DNA from: CAIRDP01 sp037138335
GTDB lineage: Bacteria; Bacteroidota; Bacteroidia; Bacteroidales; FEN-979
Direction of reading: 5' to 3'
Assembly (NCBI GenBank): GCA_037138335.1
Contig: JBAXIO010000005.1
Coordinates: forward strand, 62,001 to 126,000
DNA length: 64,000 bases
In this document: one piece after another, positions 16,091 through 24,272 of the stretch
How the letters are laid out: each line of letters begins with the position of its first letter
Numbering within the stretch: position 1 is the stretch's first letter
Translations under genes and position numbers: made by a program
Notes under the pieces: model-generated
What the model saw: the letters and a program-made list of their open reading frames with translations, nothing else
Database searches by the model: none
What the model was told of the DNA's origin: nothing

Positions 16091-17296
16091 ATGACGTCTC
16101 ACCCGGTTACAACTGCCTTTTCCCTCAGTCGTAACCTGGGAAGCCTTTACCTCGTCAAGGTCGCAAAATGGATGAACCTTGTAATGCCTATCATCGTTCT
16201 CTTTTACAAGTCGAACGGGATGAGCATGCAGGACATTTTCACACTGCAGGCTGTATATTCCTTTACCCTGATGATGCTCGAAATACCTACCGGGTATTTT
16301 GCCGATCTTGCCGGCCGGCGCACCAGTATCCTTGCCGGTTCGGTCTTCGGGTTCGGGGGATATCTGATTTACAGTGTTTCATCGGGGTTTTGGGAGTTTG
16401 TTATTGCTGAGACAATACTGGGGGTCGGTATGAGCCTCGTTTCAGGAGCCGATTCGGCTATGTTATATGACTCCCTTATGAGCGCGAAAAAAACAGATAA
16501 ATATACCCGGTATGAAGGGAGGATCAGTTCAATAGGGAATTTTGCCGAAGCTGCAGCCGGGATAATAGGGGGGCTGCTGGCTGTTTCCTCCCTCCGTACA
16601 CCATATTATTTTCAGGCAGCAGTTGCCTTTATAGCGATCCCTGCGGCATTGTTCTTAAGGGAACCACCCTTTCACGGACATATCCGCAAACCCGGCTTCA
16701 GGGATGTATATAAAATAGTGGCCAAGGTTCTGCACGGGGATAAAAGGCTGACATGGAATACGCTTTTCTCGGCGGTAACAGGAGCCTCAACCCTTACCAT
16801 GGCATGGTTCGCACAGCCCTATTTCAGCAAAGTCGGCCTTCCGGTTTCCTCATTTGGGATAGCCTGGGCCATCCTTAACCTCAGTGTCGGGGTCACGGCT
16901 ATGCTTGCCTGGAAGATTGAAGCCGGTCTAGGCCCTCCAAAAACCGTAATACTTTTCACGGTACTGCTCTTCCTTTCTTATGCTGGTTTAGCTGCAACGG
17001 ACTCCTACGCAGGCATGATCTTCCTGCTGGTGTTTTATCTTGCCCGGGGGCTGGCCACCGTCACACTCAGGAATTACATCAATGTTATTACAACTTCCGA
17101 TATCAGGGCAACCGTGTTATCGGTGAGAAATTTCATTATCAGGCTGATCTTCGTGCTGACCGGACCGTTTTTCGGATGGGTTACCGACCATTACAGCCTT
17201 AAAGCGGCGATTTTATCAGCAGGATTGATTTTCGGCGGCTTTGGTGTCATTACGATGTACTTCTTTATTCATTATAAAACCTATAAGGCAAACTAA
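16091..17296 (+). CDS. Major facilitator superfamily transporter
   Basis: A 401-residue membrane protein with about 12 hydrophobic helices. The loop between helices 2 and 3, TGYFADLAGRRTSILAG, is the MFS signature (G-x-x-x-D-R/K-x-G-R-R), and a GADSAMLYDSLM stretch in helix 4-5 resembles the group of MFS proteins annotated as drug or tetracycline-efflux like. The substrate cannot be read from the sequence. It follows the STAS gene by 42 bases on the same strand and may be cotranscribed. Confidence 0.88.
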   Translation: MTSHPVTTAFSLSRNLGSLYLVKVAKWMNLVMPIIVLFYKSNGMSMQDIFTLQAVYSFTLMMLEIPTGYFADLAGRRTSILAGSVFGFGGYLIYSVSSGFWEFVIAETILGVGMSLVSGADSAMLYDSLMSAKKTDKYTRYEGRISSIGNFAEAAAGIIGGLLAVSSLRTPYYFQAAVAFIAIPAALFLREPPFHGHIRKPGFRDVYKIVAKVLHGDKRLTWNTLFSAVTGASTLTMAWFAQPYFSKVGLPVSSFGIAWAILNLSVGVTAMLAWKIEAGLGPPKTVILFTVLLFLSYAGLAATDSYAGMIFLLVFYLARGLATVTLRNYINVITTSDIRATVLSVRNFIIRLIFVLTGPFFGWVTDHYSLKAAILSAGLIFGGFGVITMYFFIHYKTYKAN

Positions 17297-17361
17297 TCCC
17301 CAATCCGGTAACCAGTTCCTGTTTTTTACGTTTAATACGGCATTAACTTTATACATCAACT

Positions 17362-18186
17362 ATGGATACAAATACCAATGCTAAAGTAATCCAGGCTGTT
17401 TTCAGTTTCCTTGAAGCAGTTAACGGCAAAAAGGATGTTATAGCTACTTCGGAACTGGTCAGGGGGATGATTGATGAACTGATGAAGGCGGATGAGAGTG
17501 CGGCGGAAGCAATCACCCTGCCCTGGTCAAGGCTTGATCATGACCTCAGGTCACCAATGAACGGCATACTTGGGTTTACCGAAATACTGCTTGATGAGAT
17601 TACCGACCCCGACCTTAAATGGAAAGTTGAACAGATACGTGTTTCGGCTGAGAAACTGATGCAATTACTCGATAAGGGAAATATTTATTGCATTAAAATG
17701 CCTTCGGATGAGCATAGCTCAAAATTATCACGCCCGGAAACAACTTTAGAAAAACCAGCAGCGGTGCCCACCCGAATCCCTGAAAAGAAAAAAGCCAAAT
17801 CAGCAGGTAAAAAACTTCCAAACGTATTGATTGTTGAAGATAATATGGTTAACAGCAACCTGCTGCAGCAATATATCAAGAAATACTGCCACCTGTTCTT
17901 TTCCCAAACAGGACAAGCTGCTGTAGAGGTCGCAAAACGGGAGAAGTTAGACGCGATATTCATGGATATAAACCTGGGCAAGGGGATGGACGGAACCCAG
18001 GCTATGATTGAGATACGGAAGCAGGCAGGAAATGAAAACCTTCCTGTAATAGCAGTTACAGGTTTCGCCGCGAGGGAGGACCGGGAAAAATTCCTGGAAG
18101 CCGGATTTGACGAATTCATTGCCAAACCCTTTGAGCGAAAGGATATCGCGAGTGTCATCGAAGCCCTGTTTAAGCAGGAAGACTGA
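17362..18186 (+). CDS. HisKA phosphoacceptor domain fused to a receiver domain, no ATPase domain
   Basis: A 274-residue cytoplasmic protein. Residues ~50-105 form a HisKA-like helical hairpin with His60 in LDHDLRSPMNGILGF. Then comes a Pro/Lys-rich linker (~118-152) and a receiver domain (~153-272) with VLIVEDN acidic pair, the phosphoacceptor Asp202 in FMDINLG, VTGFAA and the conserved Lys in FIAKPF. No HATPase_c N, G1 or G2 box is present. It could be phosphorylated in trans, as a phosphotransfer relay, or bind other kinases. It follows the MFS gene by 65 bases. Confidence 0.82.
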   Translation: MDTNTNAKVIQAVFSFLEAVNGKKDVIATSELVRGMIDELMKADESAAEAITLPWSRLDHDLRSPMNGILGFTEILLDEITDPDLKWKVEQIRVSAEKLMQLLDKGNIYCIKMPSDEHSSKLSRPETTLEKPAAVPTRIPEKKKAKSAGKKLPNVLIVEDNMVNSNLLQQYIKKYCHLFFSQTGQAAVEVAKREKLDAIFMDINLGKGMDGTQAMIEIRKQAGNENLPVIAVTGFAAREDREKFLEAGFDEFIAKPFERKDIASVIEALFKQED

Positions 18187-18217
18187 GACGCAAGCTGAAA
18201 TAACCCAAATTTTTTCC

Positions 18218-18225
18218 TATTTTTG
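18218..18225 (+). promoter_or_regulatory. Predicted -7 box (TATTTTTG) for tRNA-Ser(CGA)
   Basis: Exact TAnnTTTG match ending 15 bases before the tRNA 5' end. Confidence 0.5.
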
Positions 18226-18240
18226 CAGCCTCATTTTACC

Positions 18241-18329
18241 GGAGAGATGCCAGAGCGGTCGAATGGGGCGGTCTCGAAAACCGTTGACCCTCGTAAGGGG
18301 GTCCCAGGGTTCGAATCCCTGTCTCTCCG
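18241..18329 (+). tRNA. tRNA-Ser (CGA anticodon)
   Basis: Acceptor GGAGAGA/TCTCTCC, anticodon loop CTCGAAA (CGA), long variable arm (ACCCTCGTAAGGGGGT), T-arm CAGGGTTCGAATCCCTG, discriminator G at 18329. The D- and anticodon arms are nearly identical to those of the tRNA-Ser(UGA) 2.7 kb upstream. Confidence 0.97.
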
Positions 18330-18340
18330 CAGCATTCATC

Positions 18341-18370
18341 TAAGCCGCCCCGTTCGCGGCTTATTATTTT
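18341..18370 (+). terminator. Intrinsic terminator after tRNA-Ser(CGA)
   Basis: TAAGCCGC / GCGGCTTA stem (8 base pairs) with a seven-base loop, followed by TTATTTT. It lies 11 bases after the tRNA and immediately before the photolyase start. Confidence 0.8.
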
Positions 18371-18375
18371 AATAC

Positions 18376-19743
18376 GTGACAGGACAACCACGGATCCACC
18401 GCTGTAATGATATTCCGACTGGCCCGGGGCCTGTGATCTTCTGGATGCAAAGGGACCAGAGGGCCAGGGATAACCGGGCCCTTGTTTATGCACAGGAAAA
18501 AGCGATTGAAAACCAGCAGCCGCTGCTTGTAGTCTTTTGCCTTCTTCCGGGCTTCCTCGATGCAACCGGCCTGCAATTTCAATTTATGCTGAAAGGCTTG
18601 AAAGAAGTTTCAGCCAGCCTGGGGAAAAAGAATATCAGCATGCTGATACTTAAAGGCGAACCTGTGCAGGTCATTCCTGAACTGGTCAGCAGCCTTGATG
18701 CAGGATTACTCGTAAGCGATTTCAATCCCTTAAGGATAGTTCAGGGTTGGAAAAATTCTTTAGTGAAGCATCTCAGCACTGCCTTTCATGAAGTGGATGC
18801 ACACAATATCATCCCCGCGAGGTTCATCTCACAAAAGGTTGAATTCAGTGCCTTCACGCTGAGACGCAAAATTGAGAGGACCCTTGGTGATTTTCTTCAG
18901 GAAGAGATCCCACAACTATCAATACATCCTTTTACAAAACACGGAGCCTGGCTCAATACTGATCCACTTTCGTCTTTATTGTACAAGCCCGAAATGGATT
19001 GTTATTTATCACAGCCTGCACAGGATATCAGCTGGGTTAAACCCGGTGAGGAAGCGGCACTTGAAGCGATGGAGCAATTCATTGCCTGCAGACTTGACGG
19101 CTACGGCATTCTCAGGAATGACCCAAATGAAACAGGGCAATCGGGCCTGTCTCCATATCTCCATTTCGGTCAGCTGTCTGCAGAGCGTATCGCCATTGAG
19201 GCAAAAAAATCAAATGCTGAGTCACTATCTAAAAAAGCCTTCCTCGAAGAGCTGATTGTAAGGAGGGAACTGGCCGACAATTTTTGCCTTTATAATCCTG
19301 CTTATGATTCTTTCGAAGGATTTCATCCATGGGCAAAAACCACACTGAACAAACACCGTGGCGACCCCAGGGAATTCCTCTATGATCTTCCTGCCTTCGA
19401 ATTGGCTGAAACCCATGACCCCTTATGGAATGCCGCCCAGAAAGAAATGCGACTTACCGGGAAAATGCATGGGTATATGCGGATGTACTGGGCGAAAAAG
19501 ATACTGGAGTGGACCGGTTCGCCTGAAGAAGCCATGGCTGTGGCAGTTTACCTGAATGATAAATATGAGCTTGACGGCCGGGATCCGAATGGTTATGCCG
19601 GAATTGCATGGTCTATTGGCGGGGTTCATGACCGTGTCTGGGGGGAACGCCCGGTCTTTGGAATGATAAGGTACATGAATTTCCAGGGTTGCCGCAGGAA
19701 ATTTGATATCAACAGGTATATCAATGCATGGTTAAAGGTATAA
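18376..19743 (+). CDS. phrB: Deoxyribodipyrimidine photo-lyase, class II
   Basis: Light-driven repair of cyclobutane pyrimidine dimers using FAD. The 455-residue protein has an N-terminal Rossmann-like domain (IFWMQRDQRARDNRALVYA) and a C-terminal helical FAD domain. The run near the end, DGRDPNGYAGIAWSIGGVHD then WGERPVFGMIRYMNF and CRRKFDINRYI, is characteristic of class II enzymes and distinguishes it from class I photolyases and cryptochromes. The start used is GTG at 18376, right after a terminator; an internal ATG at residue 24 would cut into the first strand. Whether the light-harvesting cofactor is a folate or a deazaflavin cannot be told. Confidence 0.92.
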   Translation: MTGQPRIHRCNDIPTGPGPVIFWMQRDQRARDNRALVYAQEKAIENQQPLLVVFCLLPGFLDATGLQFQFMLKGLKEVSASLGKKNISMLILKGEPVQVIPELVSSLDAGLLVSDFNPLRIVQGWKNSLVKHLSTAFHEVDAHNIIPARFISQKVEFSAFTLRRKIERTLGDFLQEEIPQLSIHPFTKHGAWLNTDPLSSLLYKPEMDCYLSQPAQDISWVKPGEEAALEAMEQFIACRLDGYGILRNDPNETGQSGLSPYLHFGQLSAERIAIEAKKSNAESLSKKAFLEELIVRRELADNFCLYNPAYDSFEGFHPWAKTTLNKHRGDPREFLYDLPAFELAETHDPLWNAAQKEMRLTGKMHGYMRMYWAKKILEWTGSPEEAMAVAVYLNDKYELDGRDPNGYAGIAWSIGGVHDRVWGERPVFGMIRYMNFQGCRRKFDINRYINAWLKV

Positions 19744-19835
19744 GGCATAGGCATCGGCGGTTTTCCCCTGAACTTGAAATCAAATGAGGAAGCATTGCAG
19801 GTCATCCTTCATACAGAGGATATAAAGATTTTTCT

Positions 19836-19843
19836 TAACTTTG
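19836..19843 (+). promoter_or_regulatory. Predicted -7 box (TAACTTTG) for the haem-lipoprotein operon
   Basis: Exact TAnnTTTG match 73 bases before the ATG at 19917; the only such box in the 170-base gap after the photolyase gene. It would leave a 60-70 base leader. Confidence 0.5.
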
Positions 19844-19916
19844 CTTGTTTTTCAGGGTATTTATACCTTATACTGAACCATCATCGTTTATATCCAGGTT
19901 CCTAATCCATTTCAAA

Positions 19917-20603
19917 ATGAAATTTTTATTGCCTAAGGTATTACTTGCATTTCTGGTAATATCCATAAGTTCCTGTCATCATAATGCAGACCTTTCCATT
20001 GCACCTCCAAGGCCTCCCGCTCCCGGACCGGAGTTTAAATGTTCACATGACACAATTTATTTCCGGAACTCGGTGCTGCCGGTCATCATTTCAGGCTGTG
20101 CCAAAACAGGCTGCCATGATGAATCCTCACATAAGGCTGATCATATTCTTGACAATTACGCCGGGATCATGTCGCTTGTTACGCCTTTTGATCCCCAGGG
20201 CAGTAAACTGTATACCGTTCTGTTCAGTAACTCTCAGAAAAGGATGCCCCCGGGCACTCCTTTCGTAATGGACCAGAAGAGTATTGTTTACTGGTGGATA
20301 GCACAGGGCGCTTATAATAATAAATGCGATTCGGCAGGCTGTGATTCCACTAATGTGACCTATACATCATCGATATATCCTATCACCCAGGCCTGGTGCG
20401 TTGGATGCCACGGAGGTTCCAAACCGGCAAACGGTCTTTCGCTTGAAACTTATGACGAGGTTGTGGCCTGTGCCAACAGCGACAGGCTGATGGGCGCCCT
20501 GCGTCATGATGCGGGGTTTTATGCAATGCCGAAAGGAGGGGAAATTCTATCCCCATGTGATATTAATTTGTTTCAGAAATGGATCAACATTGGTAAACCA
20601 TAA
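19917..20603 (+). CDS. Lipoprotein with two haem-c binding modules
   Basis: A 228-residue protein started at ATG 19917, which gives a lipoprotein signal peptide with lipobox Cys20 (VISISSC). Two haem-attachment motifs are visible: CAKTGCH at 61-67 (CX4CH, non-standard) and CVGCH at 161-165 (CX2CH). Each is followed by an MP pair that could supply the distal methionine ligand (Met110, Met204). The second half (about 142-228) is clearly related to the whole of the next gene product, so the protein looks like an internal duplication of one cytochrome module. Likely attached to the outer membrane facing the periplasm or outside. The role in electron transfer is inferred. Confidence 0.8.
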   Translation: MKFLLPKVLLAFLVISISSCHHNADLSIAPPRPPAPGPEFKCSHDTIYFRNSVLPVIISGCAKTGCHDESSHKADHILDNYAGIMSLVTPFDPQGSKLYTVLFSNSQKRMPPGTPFVMDQKSIVYWWIAQGAYNNKCDSAGCDSTNVTYTSSIYPITQAWCVGCHGGSKPANGLSLETYDEVVACANSDRLMGALRHDAGFYAMPKGGEILSPCDINLFQKWINIGKP

Positions 20604-20622
20604 TCAAAATAACCATCATAAA

Positions 20623-21000
20623 ATGAAAAAAATAATTAATGGCATATTCATATTGTCAGCCTTCCTTTTGTTATTAAGCTCTTGCTATAATGACAATGAA
20701 TATGACCTGTACCCCTTTTCGGCTGCACAATGCGACAGCACCAATGTATCCTATTCAAAGACCATTGTCCCCATCGTGGTAGCAAATTGCAATACCTGCC
20801 ACTCAACTTCAAACCCTTCGGGCAATGTGATCACCGAAACCTGGTCAGGGTTGAGCCTTGTCGCAAACAATGGTAAACTTTGGGGTGGCGTAAACTGGGA
20901 ACCGGGCTTTGTAACCATGCCAAATCTGGGCACTAAGTTATCTGCCTGTGACCTTGGCAAAATTAAAAACTGGATTAACCAGGGAGCCCCAAACAATTAA
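20623..21000 (+). CDS. Mono-haem c-type lipoprotein
   Basis: A 125-residue protein started at ATG 20623; the frame is open further upstream but that region overlaps the previous gene. Lipobox Cys21 (LLLLSSC), one CNTCH haem motif at 56-60, and Met99 in FVTMPNLG as likely distal ligand, ending NWINQGAPNN. It shares CDSTNV, the CxxCH spacing, MPxxG and the KxWIN ending with the second half of the preceding lipoprotein, so the two are paralogues. It is followed ten bases later by the predicted beta-barrel gene. Confidence 0.8.
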   Translation: MKKIINGIFILSAFLLLLSSCYNDNEYDLYPFSAAQCDSTNVSYSKTIVPIVVANCNTCHSTSNPSGNVITETWSGLSLVANNGKLWGGVNWEPGFVTMPNLGTKLSACDLGKIKNWINQGAPNN

Positions 21001-21010
21001 ACCTGCAGCC

Positions 21011-21913
21011 ATGAAAAATATTTTATATACTTTCTTTTCGCTTTTCCTGGCACTTCTTGCATATACTGCAAACGCCCAGGATGACATGACCGCCCTTCTG
21101 AATAAGGACTCTAAACCGGTGATCGACTATACTTCGGCAACATTTAAAGCAACCAGGGTCATTGTGGGCCAGTCATGCGAAAATCCACCTACAGGAAACC
21201 TCATCTTCATGTTTTCCCACCATTTCGGCGCGCTGAATACAGGTTATGAAAACCTCTTCGGTCTAAAACAGGCCCAGGTCAGGTTAGGCCTGGAATATGG
21301 TGCACTCGACTGGTTCGGTTTAGGGGTTGGGCTCAATACCCTGCAAAATACCTGGGACGGTTTTCTCAAATTCAAAGTCCTCAGGCAAAGTAAAGGAGGC
21401 AGGGTGATGCCTTTTACCCTGACAATTTTCGGGAGCACGTCAATTTATACTACAAAATGGTCAGATCCGAACCGCAAGAACTATTTCTCTTCAAGGATAT
21501 CCTACGCCACACAGGTAATCCTTGCAAGGAAATTCGGACAGAGGTTTTCGCTGCAGATCGCACCTACCTACGTACATGTCAACCTTGTGCCCACGCCCGA
21601 CGACCACAATAATGTTTTCTCGCTCGGAGCAGGAGCCCGTTTCAAGATCAGCCAGCGTGTTGCTGTCAATGCCGAATATTATTACCTCTTCCCGGGGCAA
21701 ATCAAGTCAACTTCCGCTACCAGCGCACTATCAGTCGGAGTCGACATAGAAACCGGGGGGCATGTGTTTCAGATATTCCTTACCAACGCCAATGGCGAAA
21801 ACATGGAAAGCATAGTCACCCAGACAACCGGTAAATGGCAGAACGGGGATATTTTCCTTGGTTTCAATATTTCCAGGATATTCACAGTTGTCAAACCAAA
21901 ACAATTCAGGTAA
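21011..21913 (+). CDS. Predicted outer-membrane beta-barrel, DUF5777-like
   Basis: A 301-residue protein with signal peptide MKNILYTFFSLFLALLAYTANA. The mature protein has the GNLIFMFSHHFGALNTGYENLFGL stretch and then amphipathic beta-strands (FGLGVGLNTLQ, RFSLQIAPTYVHV, RVAVNAEYYYLFP, GHVFQIFLTNANG), ending in a strand near FLGFNISRIF. I place it with DUF5777, a Bacteroidota beta-barrel family, with moderate confidence. The start at 21011 was chosen for the signal peptide; the frame extends upstream into the cytochrome gene. Its tight linkage to two haem lipoproteins suggests a shared role. Confidence 0.72.
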   Translation: MKNILYTFFSLFLALLAYTANAQDDMTALLNKDSKPVIDYTSATFKATRVIVGQSCENPPTGNLIFMFSHHFGALNTGYENLFGLKQAQVRLGLEYGALDWFGLGVGLNTLQNTWDGFLKFKVLRQSKGGRVMPFTLTIFGSTSIYTTKWSDPNRKNYFSSRISYATQVILARKFGQRFSLQIAPTYVHVNLVPTPDDHNNVFSLGAGARFKISQRVAVNAEYYYLFPGQIKSTSATSALSVGVDIETGGHVFQIFLTNANGENMESIVTQTTGKWQNGDIFLGFNISRIFTVVKPKQFR

Positions 21914-21982
21914 GGAAAATTTCACAACTCCATTTTCCATTGAATAAAATTGTTATTCAAAGCGAACTTAAATCAGATCTGT

Positions 21983-22417
21983 ATGAAAACCTGGATTAAA
22001 GTAGTTTCAGTGCTGGTTTTAATAGGTGTTACAGCGGCATTCCTTGTGTTTTATTTCCTCTATAATAAACCGCAGCCTGATTACGAAAAGATTGAAGCTG
22101 CTTATTCCCTTGCGGCTTCCGATCTGTACAAGGAATATACTGCCGATAAAACAATTGCCGGAACTAAATACAACGGGAAGGTGTTAGAAGTGGCAGGCCG
22201 GCTATCAAAAGTGGAAGTTGCCGATTCATTGACGATCTGTGTATTTTCATTCAATAAGGGGATGTTCGGGGATGAAGGACTGCGCTGCACCATGTTGCCG
22301 GGTCACGCCGGGAATGTGAAAAAACTCCTTCCGGATGCAGAAGTGAAAATAAAAGGGTACTGCACAGGGTTTAGTGACACTGATGTGATCCTTGATAAAT
22401 GTTCTATAGTTAAATAA
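21983..22417 (+). CDS. OB-fold (tRNA_anti-like) membrane-anchored protein
   Basis: A 144-residue protein from ATG 21983, with one N-terminal membrane helix (WIKVVSVLVLIGVTAAFLVFYFL). The rest, with AGTKYNGKVLEVAGRLSKVE and a final KIKGYCTGFSDTDVILDKCSIVK, matches the tRNA_anti-like OB-fold family common in Bacteroidota. Two cysteines near the end could be paired. The name reflects fold similarity, not tRNA binding. Located between the beta-barrel gene and YceI on the same strand. Confidence 0.75.
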   Translation: MKTWIKVVSVLVLIGVTAAFLVFYFLYNKPQPDYEKIEAAYSLAASDLYKEYTADKTIAGTKYNGKVLEVAGRLSKVEVADSLTICVFSFNKGMFGDEGLRCTMLPGHAGNVKKLLPDAEVKIKGYCTGFSDTDVILDKCSIVK

Positions 22418-22432
22418 GAAACCGACAGTTTT

Positions 22433-22984
22433 ATGAAAAAACCTGTTTTGACGCTTCTGTTCATTCTGCTTCTCTCATTTGCCGGTTATAACCAGAAATT
22501 CATTACCAAAACGGCTCACATTAAATTCTATTCCGACAGCCCCCTGGAGAAGATTGAAGCCCATAACCGTCAGGTAAAAGCAGGGCTGGATGCCTCAACC
22601 GGAGATTTTCAGTTTATAGTTTTAATGAAATCTTTTGAGTTTGCCAAGGCTCTCATGCAGGAGCATTTCAATGAGAATTACGTTGAATCAGACAAGTTCC
22701 CTAATGCGACCTTTACAGGTAAAGTGATAAATATCAAGGATGTGAATACGTCCAAAGACGGGGTGTACGAGGCATCGGTGGAAGGCAGGCTTACAATTCA
22801 CGGCATCAGCCAGCAGGTCAAAGAAAAAGGCAGTTTTGAGGTAAAGGATGGAAAAATCAACGGGAAGGCAAAGTTTAACATATTACTCTCTGATTATAAT
22901 ATTAAAATTCCAGGAGCTGTCGCCAACAATATTTCCAGGTCTGTTGAAATAACGGTTGAAATGACCCTTGAAAAATTGAACTGA
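22433..22984 (+). CDS. YceI family protein
   Basis: A 183-residue secreted protein (signal peptide MKKPVLTLLFILLLSFAGY). YceI proteins are periplasmic lipocalin-like barrels that bind isoprenoid-type lipids or quinones. Visible motifs: AHIKFYSDSPLEKIEAHN, FEFAKALMQEHFNENYVESDKFPNATFTG and GRLTIHGISQQV, ending with VEITVEMTLEKL. The possible quinone-type ligand is notable given the haem proteins in the same operon, but that is inference. It starts 15 bases after the OB-fold gene. Confidence 0.9.
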   Translation: MKKPVLTLLFILLLSFAGYNQKFITKTAHIKFYSDSPLEKIEAHNRQVKAGLDASTGDFQFIVLMKSFEFAKALMQEHFNENYVESDKFPNATFTGKVINIKDVNTSKDGVYEASVEGRLTIHGISQQVKEKGSFEVKDGKINGKAKFNILLSDYNIKIPGAVANNISRSVEITVEMTLEKLN

Positions 22985-22987
22985 GAA

Positions 22988-24265
22988 ATGAGAATATTTC
23001 CTGTCAACGCCCAGCTGATCGACCTCGTTTTGCAGGATAACGAACACCTGGTTTATTACAATAATAAGCCCCTTCTGTCCCCGGCAGGAAATGAGATCAG
23101 GAGCAGCAGCCAGAGGATTCTCAAACAACTTATCCTTGAATCCTGCCTCATGAATATGATTACCGATGAGAAAGTGTGCATGTTCTCGCTACAGTCGGTT
23201 ATAACTGATTTTCTTATTCCCGGGCGGGATCCGTTCATGGAGCAGTTTGACGGACTTTCGGCTGATGATCCGTTCATCCAGCTCAGGAAAGGCAGTATCA
23301 CGGCTGGTGAAATGGGAAAAGGAAGCAATTTACAGTCTCTTCCCGAGAAAGAACCCATCCTTTTCAATATGGTTTTTTGGGGCATTAGCGGGGCCCTGGA
23401 AGGATTTTCACTTTTCAGCCTCGATTACCGTGAAAAAATACTTTCAGGGAAAAAGATCACCGATTGGAACGATTTTTTGAAAACTGTTTATTCAGAACTT
23501 TCATATCATCAGAAAGCCATAATAAATATGCTTGCACTGACGCATAATTCGGGAGTTGTGCTGCCGATGCTGCTTGCCTGCGGATATATTAACGGAATGG
23601 AATATGTTAACGGGCTTTCTGCAATCTACCTGCATTCAACGGAATCCGGAGCAGGTTCTCCATTTGCAGTACCCTGTATCCAAAAACAAGCTTCGGGGTT
23701 TCTTGATGATGTCCCCTCAATTTTTGAAGATGTACGCCATGCGATTGAATTTCTTATTGCCTGCAAATCATCACAGATAAAAGGTCTTGCCGGGATTATC
23801 AGCATGGGAGAGGGGCATGACATTGAATTCAAGTCCACCCTGAGGTGGGACCTCAGGGCCGGCAAAACAAACAACCAGGTCGAAAGAGCATGTCTGAAGA
23901 CTATTTCAGCTTTTCTGAACTCAAACGGAGGTATTCTTCTGATTGGTGTGAGGGATGACGGAAGTTTGGAAGGCATAGAAAGTGACCGTTTCGCCAATAC
24001 CGATAAATTCCTGCTTCACCTCTGGACTTTGATAAGGACTTCGTTTGGGACGGATGTCAGCCCCAATATACAGGCAACACTTGAGGCGGTTGAAGGTAAA
24101 ACGGTTTGTTCAGTGAAGTGCAACCGTTCGGGAAGACCTGTGTTCCTGAGGCAGCCGGGGTTTGAGGAAGAATTTTACATCAGGGTAGGGCCAGGTACCA
24201 TTGCACTGGCTGTAAGCGAAGCCCTGAAATACATTTCCGACCATTTCCAGGGCACAAAGAACTGA
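22988..24265 (+). CDS. AlbA_2 (Schlafen-like) domain protein with a novel N-terminal region
   Basis: A 425-residue protein beginning three bases after YceI. The C-terminal part (~275-420) is an AlbA_2 domain: EGHDIEFKSTLRWDLR, CLKTISAFLNSNGGILLIGVRDDG, then EEFYIRVGPGTIALAVSEALKYI. These domains bind nucleic acid in some regulators and restriction-like systems. The first ~270 residues match no family I know; they are rich in helices, with EKEPILFNMVFWGISGALEG and a histidine-containing MLALTHNSGVVLPMLLACGYING. Function unknown. It converges on the minus-strand gene ending at 24273. Confidence 0.75.
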   Translation: MRIFPVNAQLIDLVLQDNEHLVYYNNKPLLSPAGNEIRSSSQRILKQLILESCLMNMITDEKVCMFSLQSVITDFLIPGRDPFMEQFDGLSADDPFIQLRKGSITAGEMGKGSNLQSLPEKEPILFNMVFWGISGALEGFSLFSLDYREKILSGKKITDWNDFLKTVYSELSYHQKAIINMLALTHNSGVVLPMLLACGYINGMEYVNGLSAIYLHSTESGAGSPFAVPCIQKQASGFLDDVPSIFEDVRHAIEFLIACKSSQIKGLAGIISMGEGHDIEFKSTLRWDLRAGKTNNQVERACLKTISAFLNSNGGILLIGVRDDGSLEGIESDRFANTDKFLLHLWTLIRTSFGTDVSPNIQATLEAVEGKTVCSVKCNRSGRPVFLRQPGFEEEFYIRVGPGTIALAVSEALKYISDHFQGTKN

Positions 24266-24272
24266 ACTGATT

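Noticed and set aside
18236..18565. Minus-strand ORF across tRNA-Ser(CGA) and the photolyase start
   Set aside because: Overlaps a tRNA and the start of a conserved gene; composition is that of an antisense frame.
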